A DNA stretch of 64,000 nt from Cordylochernes scorpioides (GCA_030710605.1 CP092875.1:66330216-66394215), one strand, 5' to 3'; shown: positions 1 through 11,070, counted from the first letter of the stretch. Translations and numbers: made by a program. Notes: generated by a model not told the origin, from the sequence alone.

Positions 1-46
1 TAATAAAGTTTTATTTAAAATTTCTCAAAATAATCACCGTTACTAT

Positions 47-1069
47 CTATACACTTGTTCCATCTTTTTTCCAGATATCAAAACACCTCTGAAAATCCTC
101 ATCTTTCAGGCTTTTCAAAATATTCTTCGTATTCTCCTTTATTTCAGTTATTGAGTCAAATCGACGTCCTTTTAAGACTTTTTTAATTTTAGGATAAAAG
201 AAAAAGTCGTTGGGAGCAAGGTCAAGAGAATAGGGTGGCTGGGGTAGTAAATCAATTCCGTGTTTAGTCAAATAGAGTTGTACAGTGACAGCCGTATGTG
301 ACCGTGCGTTGTCATGATGCAAGAGCCAATTTTTCTGATGCCATTTTTCGGGTCGTTTCTGACGCACAGCCTCCCTTAAACGTCGCAATACATCAAGATA
401 GTAATGTTGATTAATGGCCTAACCCTCGGGCACGAATTCATAGTGTACCAATCCCTTTACATCAAAGAAAGTGATAAGAAGACACTTAAACTTCGATTTG
501 ATCATCCTTGCTTTCTTGAATCTTGGTTCTCCAGGCTCTAGCCACTGGCTTGATTGCCTCTTAGTCTCGGGATCATATTCGTACACCCATGTTTCATCTC
601 CCGTGATAACAATTTTGAGCCAATGGGGATCATAATTAAACATTTCGACCATGTTTTTGCACCTTTCTTTGCGATGCTGTTTCTGCTCATTCGTTAAGAG
701 ATGTGGGACAAATTTAGCCCGGGATCGTTTAAGACGCAGATCATTCTTTATGATGGTTTGGCATGTTCCAAAAGAGATATCCAAGTCTTCTGATATCTCT
801 CCGATAGTTATTCTTGGGTTTTCTTTGATCGATGACTTGATTTTGAATGCATTTTCGGGGTTTCGAATCGATAAAGGTTTGCCAGTTTGTAGGTCATCCT
901 TGACGCTTGTCCGACCAGCTTTATATCGGACACACCATTCAAATGTCCTCGATTGTGATAGGGCATCTTCTTTAAAAGCCTGCTTCAACATTTGACATGA
1001 TTCGGAAGTTGTTTTCCCTCATTTAAAGCAAAACTCTATGCAGACTCGCTGTTTTTCAATACAGTCCAT
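47..1069 (-). pseudogene. mariner (Tc1/mariner, DD34D) transposase, two nonsense mutations
   Basis: Cut-and-paste transposase pseudogene. The frame runs from an ATG at 1069-1067 to 47, about 340 codons, which is normal mariner length. The catalytic triad is visible: Asp158 in ITGDETWVYEYD, Asp253 in HHDNARSH, and Asp288 in SLDLAPND, with exactly 34 residues between the last two. An N-terminal helix-turn-helix region (around PRITIGEISEDLDIS) should bind the inverted repeats. Two in-frame stops break it: TGA at 1021-1019 (codon 17) and TAG at 421-419, just after FVPEG, where relatives usually have Gln. No frameshift is seen, so decay is recent. The left end of the element is cut by the window edge and I could not fix the terminal repeats. 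Confidence 0.93.
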
Positions 1070-1099
1070 ACTGAAGTTAGAAAATGTTCTGATATACTC

Positions 1100-1581
1100 G
1101 GGCTTATAAATTCGAAAAAAAACGTGAGCGCATGCGTCTGTGTGATATATATTTTTTCTACTTGTTGATGAATGTTTTATCTATAAGGTCCGTATAAAAT
1201 TATTTCCTTATTTTGAATATTTTACGTGATCCAGTCTCATTCCTGGAAATTATTGATAACACGTTGTATAATCAAAATAACCTGGGCGAAGCTGGGTTGT
1301 TTGTCTATTAAAGACTCTACATAAAAATTGCCAAAAATGTCGTTAAAATTGTAAGATGGCGGATAGAGGCCAGTGGTTTTCTCTAATCGCTTTTAGAGAT
1401 CAGTTAGCTAATCGATCCCAATGTTCACATTGAACTAAGTGGTCGGTCAGTCTGTTTGTTCTATCAGAGCGACCTAATCTAACGGCCACCAAAAAATAAA
1501 TTTGAGAAGTATCACCGTTCAATAGATAATCCTTTGTGTCAATATTTAAGGTGGAAATTTCTACAAGGATTTATAATATAA
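1100..1581. other. mariner right flank and unassigned AT-rich DNA
   Basis: The first ~100 bases are probably the mariner 5' untranslated region and right terminus, though no partner repeat is available to confirm it. The rest shows no coding frame and no repeat I recognise. The base at 1581 is the A preceding the Helitron that starts at 1582. Confidence 0.4.
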
Positions 1582-2167
1582 TCCCTATATATATAAAAGT
1601 CAGTGTATGTATGTATGTTTGTCGGCTATACACGTCCACAATACGTAACTAATCTGGCTGAAATTTTAACAGTATATAGAGTTGAATCTGAAAAAACTTA
1701 TCGGCAAATTTTCAGGCTTCTATCTCGAATATATTTGGAGTTATTAACAAATTATTAACAAATTTTTCCTATTTCACTCGCAACCAGCGCCTCACTGCGG
1801 TAACTGCGAGAAGTAAAGTTGGGGAAGGATGAACCACGTGAAGCGACAGGGATTGGTGGAGCGGGACGTTTCACAAGAGTGACACCTTGAGTGATATAAT
1901 GACGGCATAGAGGCAAGAAATCACTTGCTATAATCATTTTAGTATATGTCAAATTCAAAATATATTCATATAAAAATCAAAATAATAGAATTTTCAAATA
2001 TCGTAGTGAAAATTTACATTTTTATATTTTAAAAACACACAAAGTTTGGAGCGGGACGTTTCACAAGAGTGACATCCACGGCGCCAATTTATAATTGTAA
2101 CGAATATTATTTGAATAAAAATATTTAATCGGGTAGAACCCGGGCATTGCCCGGGTCATTCGGCTAG
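1582..2167 (+). mobile_element. non-autonomous Helitron, copy 1
   Basis: Starts with TC after an A and ends with CTAG before a T, the expected Helitron insertion between A and T. About a dozen bases before the CTAG lies the GC-rich palindrome CCCGGGCATTGCCCGGG, the usual 3' terminal hairpin. There is no Rep/helicase coding, so it would depend on a helper. Length 586 bp. The internal sequence (from about 1640) is shared with the Helitron ending at 24713. A direct repeat of 'gagcgggacgtttcacaagagtgac' type lies near 1859 and 2049. Confidence 0.8.
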
Positions 2168-2579
2168 TAATAAATCTACCTCATTCCCACTAAAAATTAA
2201 AACAAAAGTGAAATTGAAGCAAGAAGTAGAATATTCTTTGAGTGTGAAAGCTTGTAAAAAATAGGAACTTACCCTCTATTATTAATTTGTTTATTTTTTT
2301 GCTTTGTCGTCTGTTTTGCACAAGTTGAATCTGGTTAGAACGAAGTATGTAAATTAAATGATTCTTTTGTTGCCTTAAATACGAGGTAATTAACTCGTTT
2401 CTCTCTATATATCTAAAAATGTTTAAAGTTTAATAAATTAATTTTCTAAATCTGAGAGTTGTCTTCAAAAGGATCCAACAGAAACTGTACTAGGATCAGG
2501 TTAAGATAAAAAAAAATTAAGAAAAAGGCCTCTCTAATCCATGAACTAAAAGTTGCTGCGTCATTTGACAGAATAATTA
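2168..2579. other. no gene seen
   Basis: AT-rich sequence between the Helitron and the 312-bp array. No coding frame, RNA gene or terminal repeat could be recognised. Confidence 0.4.
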
Positions 2580-3815
2580 TATACTAATCGTATATTTTTA
2601 AATTATTCCATAATTAGCCAATTAGCTCTTTCTTGATTAAATATCTTGGTTTTTCAGGATGACCAAAAGACCAGCTTTTTTAGTCGTTGAGGTACAGATA
2701 TCACCCTGCTTATGAGGACCAACAGCCTGAAACGTTTACGTGTGGATAGCTTTTCTTGATTAAACAAGAAAGAGTATTTGACCAATTATTGAATAATTAA
2801 AAATGAAAAAATGGTTGATATTTATTCCGATAAATGGCGCAAGCAATAGGTAATTTTCAGTTGTACGATAAGGAGGTGCCTTTTTCTTAATATAAACTAA
2901 TCGTTTATTTTTTAATTATTCAATAATTAGACAATTATATCTTTCTTGATTAAATATCTTGGTTTTTCAGTATGACCCAAAGACCAGCTTTTTTGGTCTT
3001 TGAGGTACAGCTTGCACCACGCTGATGAGAGCCAACAGCCTGTAGTGTGTATGGTAGTTAGCTTTTCTTGATTAATCAAGAATGGGCATTTGGCCAATTC
3101 TGGAATAAATTTAAATCAATGAATAGTTGATATTTATTCCTATAGATGGCGCAATACATCAGAAACATTCAGTTGTACGATAAGGAGATGCTTTTTTCTT
3201 AATATACACTAATCGTTTATTTTTTAATTATTCCATAATTAGACAATTAGCTCTTTCTTGATTAAATATATTGGTTTTTCAGGATGACCCAAAGACCAGC
3301 TTTTTTGGTCGATGAGGTACAGATATCACCCTGCTTATGAGGAACAACAGCCTGAAACGTTTACGTGGATAGCCTTTCTTTATTAAACAAGAAAGAGTAT
3401 TTGACCAATTATTGAATAATTAAAAATAAAAAAATGGTTGATATTTATTCCGATAGATGGCGCAAGCCATAGGTAATTTTGAGTTGCACGATAAGGAGAT
3501 GCCTTTTTCTTAATATAAACTTATTGTTTATTTTTTAATTATTCCAGAATTAGCCACTTAGCTCTTTTTTGATTACATCCTTTGATTTTTCAGGATGACC
3601 CAAAGACCAGCTTTTTTGGTCGTTGAGGTACAGATATCACCATGCTTATGAGGGCCAATAGCCTGAAACTCTTACGTGGATAGCTTTTCTTGATTAAGAA
3701 AGAAAGAGTATTCGACCAATTCTGGAATAATTAAAAATTAACGATTAGTTGATATTTATTTCGATTAATGGCGCAGGCCATCAGAAAATTTTGGTTTCAC
3801 GATCAAGGATTGCTA
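2580..3815. repeat. tandem array, period ~312 bp, four units
   Basis: The marker GACCAGCTTTTTT recurs near 2669, 2981, 3294 and 3604, giving a period of about 312 bp. Each unit also carries a Cys-free, non-coding stretch ending 'gataaggagatgcctttttc' and a segment with 'gatggcgcaagcca'. Units differ by scattered substitutions. Parts of the same sequence occur singly at 7660-7745, 16560-16830, 21755-22000, 27800-27845, 20010-20130, 22560-22680 and as a short TIR element at 39333-39422, so the array is an amplified dispersed repeat. Confidence 0.85.
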
Positions 3816-3869
3816 TTCTCTTAATTTATTTGTTACTTTAAATTATTTTTAAAGTTTTTAAATGCGAAA

Positions 3870-4135
3870 TGTTAGCTTTATTTATTTCAATACACAAAAC
3901 GCGATATCCCGGCTAGGGATGATTGCGTCGATTTACATTTTTTTCAAACAGAAACAGTTATAAACATATTATACAAGAAAAATTAATCGAAATAAAAAGA
4001 GAAACAATAATATATATTAGGAACCTGAATCTTTCAGGTTTGAAAGAAAAACATAAATATATCTACAAAAATAGTTAAACCTATGATAATTCTCTCTGGT
4101 ATTTACAAATTGATATAGAAATACAAATTGATATA
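3870..4135 (-). pseudogene. LINE 3' end: ORF2 C-terminus plus 3' UTR hairpin
   Basis: On the minus strand the last ~34 codons of a LINE ORF2 (ENYHRFNYFCRYIY then FLSNLKDSGS and stop at 4017) precede a 3' UTR ending in a GC hairpin (3899-3930) and AAATAAA. The same tail follows ORF2 remnants at 28300-28535, 37665-39192 and 54920-55605. The element is 5'-truncated, as is typical of target-primed reverse transcription. Reading frame further upstream (to 4253) is open but not clearly LINE. Confidence 0.75.
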
Positions 4136-4680
4136 TGTTTACTAGTAAAGGAGATATTTTTTGTCTAATCTCAGTTAAAAAGAGATATTTAAAACCCAGA
4201 TTTCTGGAGCACAGAAAGCCAACTATCAAGCCTATTAGCATTAATTCCCGCATTTCTTTACAAACGGTTTGCTACTCTTTTTCAATATTAATTTTCATTG
4301 AGTTTTTTACTAAATTATTATGCACATCATTTATTTTTGGTGTATTAAAAATAAAATGAATAATTCAAACTAAAAACTTAACATAAACAAAAGAAAATTA
4401 TGTAAATTTGAAATTTATTTTTCTCCTTTTTTTTGTAACGTCTCAACATGAAACTTAAAAAAAATCAGGTAATATAATTATAATAAATAGTTAAAAAAAC
4501 ACTAAAATACTTTTAGGTTAAAATTACAATTATATTCTCACAATTTTAATACTTTTTCACAATTTTATCATGAATAGAGACTTTTAGGTTAGCCTTTTTA
4601 CCGCTAAAGGCGGCACTATATATATATATATATAAGATAAAAGTTGATAATTATTTTTGTGTTTAAGTTAGATGAGATTA
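4136..4680. other. AT-rich spacer with TA microsatellite
   Basis: No gene recognised. A short TA run lies at about 4616-4636. A segment around 4555-4590 resembles 62215-62255 (both contain 'tactttttcacaattttatcatga'-like text), so part of it is repeated. Confidence 0.4.
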
Positions 4681-5949
4681 AAAAGTTCTTTATATGTATT
4701 ATATTTATATCTTATTTAGGAGAGAAAAATGTAATAAAAGTAATTATATGTTAGAATAATATGTTTTTATTTTAGATAGAAAAAAAAAAATTTGAAAAAT
4801 AAAAAGAAAATTTAACAAGAAAAGAAGATTTAACAACGTAACGTCTTTTAGCATCGGCTTTTACCCGTCATTTAGACATACTCTTAAAATAAATAGGAAT
4901 AAAGAAGAGATTTATAATGATTATATATTTATTTTTTAGTAAAAGAGAGGAAAGAGATAAAGAAAGAACCATACACTTTTATTTCAAACAGGTAGAGAAT
5001 TGAAAGGTTGTTAGTATTTTTTTTTTTAGTTAATTAATAGTTTTTGTAATTTTTTTATATAATTTTTTTTTTCCTATATAATTTTAGATTTTTTTTTTCC
5101 TAAGAGTAAGAATAATATGAAATAATATTTTTGCCTAGTTAAGGATAGATAAACATATTTTAAATCTTTGCCTATTAGAAATTATTTTTTGGAACCCTAA
5201 TGGTAGACCAGGACATTACACAAAAGGAGATTTGGAAAATCTATTGGAGAGAGAAATCTGTGGTACCAGGGCTCTTCAGATGAAAATACCACAACCCATG
5301 TGAACCCAAATGAAGTAAGGGTGAAATGGGTTGTGGTATTTTCATCTGAAGAGCCCTGGTACCACAGATTTCTCTCTCCAATAGATTTTCCAAATCTCCT
5401 TTTGTGTAATGTCCTGGTCTACCATTAGGGTTCCAAAAAATAATTTCTAATAGGCAAAGATTTAAAATATGTTTATCTATCCTTAACTAGGCAAAAATAT
5501 TATTTCATATTATTCTTACTCTTAGGAAAAAAAAAAAAAATCTAAAATTATATAGGAAAAAAAAAAAATTATATAAAAAAATTACAAAAACTATTAATTA
5601 ACTAAAAAAAAAAATACTAACAACCTTTCAATTCTCTACCTGTTTGAAATAAAAGTGTATGGTTCTTTCTTTATCTCTTTCCTCTCTTTTACTAAAAAAT
5701 AAATATATAATCATTATAAATCTCTTCTTTATTCCTATTTATTTTAAGAGTATGTCTAAATGACGGGTAAAAGCCGATGCTAAAAGACGTTACGTTGTTA
5801 AATCTTCTTTTCTTGTTAAATTTTCTTTTTATTTTTCAAATTTTTTTTTTCTATCTAAAATAAAAACATATTATTCTAACATATAATTACTTTTATTACA
5901 TTTTTCTCTCCTAAATAAGATATAAATATAATACATATAAAGAACTTTT
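4681..5949. repeat. ~620-bp near-perfect inverted repeat with 28-nt loop
   Basis: Left arm 4681-5298 and right arm 5327-5949 are reverse complements with differences mainly in A/T homopolymers. The loop is 5299-5326. There is no coding capacity. The arms contain a unique-looking segment with 'gcatcggcttttacccgtca'. RNA from either strand would fold into a very long duplex. It could be a foldback element, a tandem inverted duplication, or an artefact of library or assembly. Confidence 0.92.
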
Positions 5950-6497
5950 ATATAGATAAGATTATATAATATATAATGTCCTTTAAAAATATTTTCCAAT
6001 CAAAAAGAATTCGGTGGACGAGTGGGTAACACCCTCGATTCCCGACAGTCATGAACCGGGATTGAATCCCACGTTAACATTTTGTTTAATATGTGAATAA
6101 CCTTCACATATTATTCATTGTTGCAATTATCATAAACTAGGTTGTTCTTGAGAGCGGTACATGATAAAGTGATTTGGGAACCGAACCGATTTTCCATCAG
6201 ACAAAATAAGAAGAAAAAGAGTTTCTTTCGAAAAAGAATAAAAATCCTTATATATATAAAAATGAAATGCGAAATCGATGTTTGTTATCGCATCACGCAA
6301 AATCTACTGACTCAATCATTATGGAATTTCGCATGTAGGTAGCTGAAGATTTCGTTTAACATATAGGCTATTCAAAAAACTAAAAAGGTTAATGTGCTTT
6401 TTTTTAAAAATAAAAAAACCAAAAAGCGTTAGTTCCAGTCTTTTACCGCTAGGGCGCAGCACTGGTCGCGACGTTAAATGAATTTGATTTTTTTAAA

Positions 6498-6568
6498 GCA
6501 TCGGTGGTTCAGTGGTAGAATGCTCGCCGGCCACGCGGGCGGCCAGGGTTCGATTCCCGGCCGATGCA
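6498..6568 (+). tRNA. tRNA-Gly(GCC)-like gene, probably a pseudogene
   Basis: A 71-nt cloverleaf with intact 7-bp acceptor stem (GCATCGG/CCGATGC), A box GTGGTTCAGTGG, B box GGTTCGATTCC and a T8 Pol III terminator directly after. Anticodon GCC. Two flaws: base 33 is G instead of the near-invariant T, and the T stem has an A-G mismatch (CAGGG/CCCGG). Its 3' flank is shared with the copy at 23887, so it is a repeated unit. Confidence 0.75.
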
Positions 6569-6607
6569 TTTTTTTTAAAACAATTTTTAAAACTCATTTA
6601 TATTATA

Positions 6608-7105
6608 TCTATATTAATAAAATGCAATCTTCTATATAAATGGAAATTTCATAAGTGGTGTTCGCTAAAAACTTTCGTTACAATGCATCAATTTCGACCA
6701 AATTTTCAACATTTATGTAAAACGAGATGGAGCAGGTTTTGCTTAACATCAAAATATTTTTCCTAACTTTAAAATACAAAACTTTGCTGTTATCGATAAA
6801 ATACAAAAAAATTCAACAGAGTTAATTTTATTTATATATAAATACAAAAAAAAAATTCAACAATTCATTCAACTCAATCTAAAAAAATATTCAAAACAAG
6901 CAATTTTAAGATAACACCATATGTAAAACAGTCGGCCAAGAAAACAACAACGATATTACATCTTTCTCACATATTCACACACAATCTTGATTAATAATTA
7001 AAACTAATCTTTAGCATTGTTTATTATACTTCATAATATATAATATTCGTTAGGCAAACTTTCACTCGGATAAAACCCGGGCGAAGCCGGGTACACATAC
7101 GCTAG
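6608..7105 (+). mobile_element. non-autonomous Helitron, copy 2
   Basis: Begins TCTATATTAATAAAA after an A and ends CTAG before T. Just upstream of the end is the hairpin ACCCGGGCGAAGCCGGGT. 498 bp, no coding. It shares its 5' ~240 bp with the minus-strand fragment at 33780-34014. The element directly follows the tRNA-Gly-like unit. Confidence 0.85.
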
Positions 7106-7335
7106 TCATAATAAATGTTTTCTTTTCTTATATATAGATGGCGTGCTAATATGCAATTTTGTAATATGCAATTTTGTCTAATTTACATATACAGTACCTC
7201 AACACTATCACCACCAAAGACAAAATAATCGATATGTATTTAAATAAAGAAAAATCAAAATAAGTGTGTGTGTGTTAAAAGATAAAATTTGTAAAAGATA
7301 AATTTATCAGCCATATTAAAATTTTGTTCTTTTGT

Positions 7336-7373
7336 CTGATGATTGTGACAATGTTGTTACCGAAACGTCACAC
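7336..7373 (+). ncRNA. hammerhead-ribozyme-like core
   Basis: CTGATGA (7336-7342) is followed after 19 nt by GAAACGTC (from 7362). The intervening GTGACAA-TG-TTGTTAC can form stem II with one G-U pair, but an unpaired U and a U-C mismatch lie at its base, so activity is doubtful. It sits at the edge of foldback family F, whose other copies keep GAAACGTC but not CTGATGA. Confidence 0.4.
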
Positions 7374-7660
7374 ACTATTAAATTATTTGGATTAGGTCTT
7401 ATTTACTTTTATTATAATCTATAATCCAAATTGTGATTTATCATTACCAGCAATATGTTTATTTTCAATAATATCATCAAATATTATCTCTACAGACCTT
7501 ACTGCAATGATATAAGTTATTGAATGAGAGATGAGCCAAGCCCTCTCATTCAATAACTTATATCATTGCAGTAAGGTCTGTATAGATAACATTCGATGAT
7601 ATTATTGAAAATAAACATATTGCCAGTAAATTATTTGTCACAAATAAACGTTTATAAAAA
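7374..7660. repeat. foldback element (family F), copy 1
   Basis: Arms 7449-7530 and 7543-7624 are reverse complements around the 12-nt loop ATGAGCCAAGCC. The outer part ('cactattaaattatttgga') matches the F elements at 11071-11672 and 22411-22560. No coding capacity. Confidence 0.8.
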
Positions 7661-8183
7661 GAAATAAAGGCATCTCATCGTGCAACTAAAAGTTTTGATG
7701 GCTTGCGCCATCTATCGGAATAAATATCAACTAATCGTTAATTGTAAAATGTAGATAATCTACCGTCCATTGAATACCAACAGTGAGATCGGCGATGTGT
7801 GAGGAGAAAAGGACGCTGACACCAATGCTAACACTCGTCCAATTTTTGCCATTTCTATTTGTTTGACATTCCTATTTACATATATTTCACAAGAGTGATG
7901 CAAAATATTCACTTTTCACATTTTATAGCCCCTACAGCAGTTTTATTTTGTCCAGTAATACTTTGTTCATTCTGAGGCTCAAACTTCCATTTGACTTTAG
8001 CACTCCCTATTTACTAATTATCTTTGAGATATCACTTTGTTATGATCCGTTTAATTATTATTTTTGGAAATATTGTAGTTAGTATTTATTAAGAAATATG
8101 TAAAAAGGAATCATCATTATGTCTCAGTATTAGATATAAATGAATATATGGGGGGCGTAATCTGTTTATTACAATTGAAACAA
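7661..8183. other. 312-bp-repeat fragment and spacer
   Basis: 7665-7745 is an inverted single copy of part of the 2580-3815 repeat. From 7746 to 8183 I see no gene or repeat. Confidence 0.5.
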
Positions 8184-8403
8184 CACTCATGGACAAAACT
8201 TGAAGTTGTACCTTTTAGCATGTATATCGGGATTCAGACAATAATTCTGAAAGATATTACAGTGAACTTTATTGAAGACACACGAGATAACCAAGTGTGA
8301 AAAAAATTGCCTCCGTCTCCTTAAAAAAAAAAAATAATAAATAAAAAATAGACCACTGGCGACATAAAAGTCTTTCCACTTCTTTAAGATTTGTCCATGA
8401 GTG
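8184..8403. mobile_element. short TIR element (CACTCATGGACAAAACTT ends)
   Basis: Left terminus CACTCATGGACAAAACTT is mirrored at the right by a close reverse complement ending CCATGAGTG. 220 bp, non-coding, so a MITE. The termini look like those of Tc1-type transposons (inference). Related copies: 25877-26100, halves at 20215-20300 and 22745-22830, and the start of the satellite at 58178. Confidence 0.7.
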
Positions 8404-8949
8404 CATATCGTTTAAATGTAAAATATTTAATAAAGGATAAGCCAACGATGACACTATAGCATGTGCTATACATCTCTATCCCAATATAAGTCTGAAAAAT
8501 CTCTAATTGTATTTTAAGTGTTAAAAATACCATCGCCAATGCTCTTGGGTTTCTTCAGTCTTTAAATATCCACCGAGGAAAAAATACCAGACGAAAAACG
8601 GCAACAGCAAAAAGCGGCGGCGAACTAAAAAAGTGGTGTGAGGAAAGATTCGTCTGCGGTTGTAACTTCGATTGGCGCCATTCATCGTCTGACGTCAGTT
8701 CGAATTCCCATGGGTCGTTTGGCCATAATACCATCGTAGAATTCTTCTATGTCCCCCCCCTACCTATGGATTTACAATTTACAAAAATAATCTACCCTCA
8801 GATGGTCCTCTCGAGAAAGGGCGTGATTGTTACAATGATTTGTGCGGAAATGTGATTTAATATTGGTTGATTTATTAGATGCGAGAGAATGACTCCGCGA
8901 TTTTTTTCTTGTTAGAAAGTTTCATGAATGGAAACAAAATTATAACTGA
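8404..8949. other. no gene seen; one GC-richer patch
   Basis: 8580-8830 is less AT-rich ('gtcgtttggccataatacca' region) but has no open frame or splice pattern that I trust. Confidence 0.35.
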
Positions 8950-9300
8950 CACTTAATACCATTATATATTATTATTACAAAAGCGTTATTTATCAAAAAT
9001 TATATATTCTAAATTAAGAAGTAAAGAACATAAACAACAATCTATTTCTCCCGTGTACACCAATATTAAAAAAAAAAAAAGCCCGGTATGAAAAGAACAT
9101 AAATTGAACAAGGTTAATTTATACGTGTTCTTTTATCAATTAAAATTTATTTCTTCGCTTAAAAAAAAAAAAAAATTCCCACGCCGGGAATCGAACCCGG
9201 GCCTTCTGGGTGAAAGCCAGATATCCTAGCCACTAGACCACGTGGGAGTACGTCCTTTTGATCGTTATTTCTCTCTTTTATCAACAATACATAGGTTGAT
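8950..9300 (-). repeat. tRNA-Glu repeat unit, copy 1
   Basis: The tRNA-Glu gene at 9176-9247 lies within a longer unit whose two flanks recur at 11836-12029 plus 16329-16560, and at 21430-21740. Shared text includes 'taaagaacataaacaacaat' and 'accaatattaaaaaa' upstream (plus-strand view) and 'ctcttttatcaacaat' beyond the gene. The unit, not just the tRNA, has been duplicated. Confidence 0.75.
9176..9247 (-). tRNA. tRNA-Glu (anticodon TTC)
   Basis: A complete 72-nt cloverleaf: acceptor TCCCACG/CGTGGGA plus discriminator A, D arm GGTCTAGTGGCTAGGATA, anticodon loop CTTTCAC, and T arm CCCGGGTTCGATTCCCGG. A long T run (plus-strand A14) follows at once and serves as Pol III terminator. CCA is not encoded, as expected in eukaryotes. 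The two other copies (16395, 21580) appear identical over the gene. Confidence 0.96.
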
Positions 9301-9483
9301 GTGTTTATAACATTATCTCATAAAGCATATTTGTTTTGAAATCAAATATTCTTCTCTCCACACCCAGGCTATATTTTTTCTTCGCAGTAAGGACAGTAGA
9401 AGTTTGTATTATATATAAAAGAAACATCCGTGCTTTTAAATCCTTCCATTTTATATGTATAGATGGCGTGTTATAGCTTTGTG
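9301..9483 (-). repeat. family X fragment
   Basis: Contains the X signatures 'cgcagtaaggacagtagaag' and 'atagatggcgtgttat' in the minus orientation, but the double-hairpin core is missing. It abuts the Gypsy gag fragment. Confidence 0.6.
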
Positions 9484-10147
9484 TTAATTCAGGTTTCCCG
9501 TGTCCACAATAAAGTCCAAATGGCAACCATCAACTGTAAGGTTTATTTTTGCCTCGGAATTAATCTTTAGAGAGAGGACATATTCTCCTTGAAGATCTTT
9601 TCCCTTTGATGGTGACTTCCTCGTCCTACACACTCTACTTAGATGACCGACCTTCTTACACTTAAAACAGGTCTTGGTCTTATGTGGACATGCAGGTGCT
9701 AAGTGCGAGTCCTCGCTACATCGGAAGCATAACAATTTTCTTTTAGGTACAGCTTTCTTCTGCCCTCTATTTCTATCAAAGGTTTCCCTCTTTCTGCTTT
9801 CTTCTGGAATGGCAGTCATCATTGCTACCAGCTCATCCTGAATTTCCTTGGAATTTTCCTCAGCCATTTCAAATGCCACAGCTATCGAAAATACCTTTTC
9901 CAAGGTGACACCATCGTCTTTCTGTAGCAATCTTTTCTTTAGATTTTCCGACTTGATTCCTGCGACGAATCGGTCTCGCAACATCACCTCCAGCATCTCC
10001 CCAAAATTACAGCTCATGGCAAGATGCTTCAGTTCTATGAGGTATTCTGCACTAGTTTATTTTCACCATGCACATGTTTCACGAATTTGCATCTCTGCGG
10101 GATTATCTTTTGCTTAGGTGCTATGAGCAATTTGATTTTATCTATAA

Positions 10148-10498
10148 CTAGACGGGTGACCCGGGCTTCGCCCCGGGATTGACCCGTGTGCATATCTACC
10201 CGAGTGATATATATTTAGATAAGATTTTTTTTATAATTGTTTGCATTATCTATTTGTTTGCATCAGCATAATTCAATCTAATCTTTGATAGAGGGCGATG
10301 TTCGTGAGCTAAGTAGAATAATTTGAATATATAGTTTTAATAATTGATTTATATATTTTTTAAAATAGTCTATCGTCTTCCCCGTATTTTTTACCTATGT
10401 ATGGAAATTTTTGTTTGAATTAGTGAACTACTGCGAATTTTTATACCGGACATACAAACAAACAAACAAACATACAAACATTCATTTTTATATATAGA
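10148..10498 (-). mobile_element. non-autonomous Helitron, copy 3
   Basis: On the minus strand it begins TCTATATATAAAAATG (5' end at 10498) and ends CTAG (10151-10148) before T, with hairpin CCCGGGGCGAAGCCCGGG just inside. 351 bp. It is nearly identical to the plus-strand copy ending at 49371. It sits inside gag coding, so it is younger than the gag fragment. Confidence 0.88.
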
Positions 10499-10590
10499 TA
10501 TAACCTCTTGATTTTTCAATTTTGCAGGAAAGAACAGATCTTTTCCCAACCTAAGAATTACCAAGTTCAGCAGCAGAAGAAAAAATTGTA

Positions 10591-10765
10591 CAGTTGAACC
10601 TCCCTGTAAAGGACATCTAATTGTAGAGCCAAAGTGTCCTTTAGGGAGAAGTGTACTCTTACCGGAGAGTTGCTAAATTGTAAAAATAGTAATTTTGCAA
10701 ATAAAAACTGTCCTTTGTAGAGAGGTGTCCTCTAGCGCGAGTGTCTTCTCATGGTGGTTCTACTG
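10591..10765. mobile_element. pogo/Tigger-like MITE, copy A
   Basis: Termini CAGTTGAACCTCCCTGTAAA and a matching reverse complement ending TCTACTG, flanked by TA on both sides (10589-10590, 10766-10767), the target duplication of this superfamily. 175 bp, non-coding. Relatives: 26110-26284, 36766-36932 and 48546-48715. Inserted in gag coding. Confidence 0.85.
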
Positions 10766-10891
10766 TACATTCTTTTTCTCTTCAAGTTCATTTGCCCTAA
10801 AAGCTGCTTCAAAATTTTGAATACAATTTTCAAAAGAATCCTCCATTGGCACAAATGGTCTAAATGGTACTATTAATCCTTTTGCTTCCAT

Positions 10892-11070
10892 TTTTCTATA
10901 GAACCCTGTTGAACTTACATGTATTGGTAGCTTCTTCACTTCCTTAGGATATTCTGAAGTCGTCCCGTAGATAACGAATTCTTAAAACGATCTCGTTCTC
11001 ATCACCAAATCTTTGTCGTGTCGCGCTGCTTCACTTTAGCCACGAAACAACGCGTATGCTCTTGAGCAAT
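10892..11070. other. flank between gag fragment and foldback
   Basis: No gene recognised. A stretch at 10960-11060 is less AT-rich ('tcgtgtcgcgctgcttc') and of unknown origin. Confidence 0.3.

Larger units (their letters stand above)
9484..10891 (-). pseudogene. Ty3/Gypsy gag fragment, broken by two insertions
   Basis: Minus-strand gag reading from an ATG at 10891 (MEAKGLIVPFRPF). It continues through an alpha-helical capsid-like region (FVAGI, LKKRLL) to two zinc knuckles (CFRCSEDSHLAPAC and CFKCKKVGHLSRVC) and stops at the start of the protease (FIVDTGN) at 9484. The frame is interrupted by a TIR element at 10591-10765 and a Helitron at 10148-10498; short stops also lie near 10050. No LTR or pol was found, so this is a truncated copy. 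It is a different lineage from the complete Gypsy at 12030-16328. The gag structural role is established for the family; this copy is dead. Confidence 0.85.

Noticed and set aside
651-995. 114-codon plus-strand frame
   Set aside because: Antisense shadow of the mariner transposase, with no motif of its own.
47-1069. Host gene fused to mariner (SETMAR-like)
   Set aside because: No SET domain or flanking exon; it is a plain element with nonsense mutations.
9360-9526. 73-codon frame as a gene
   Set aside because: Spans the junction between family X and the gag fragment.
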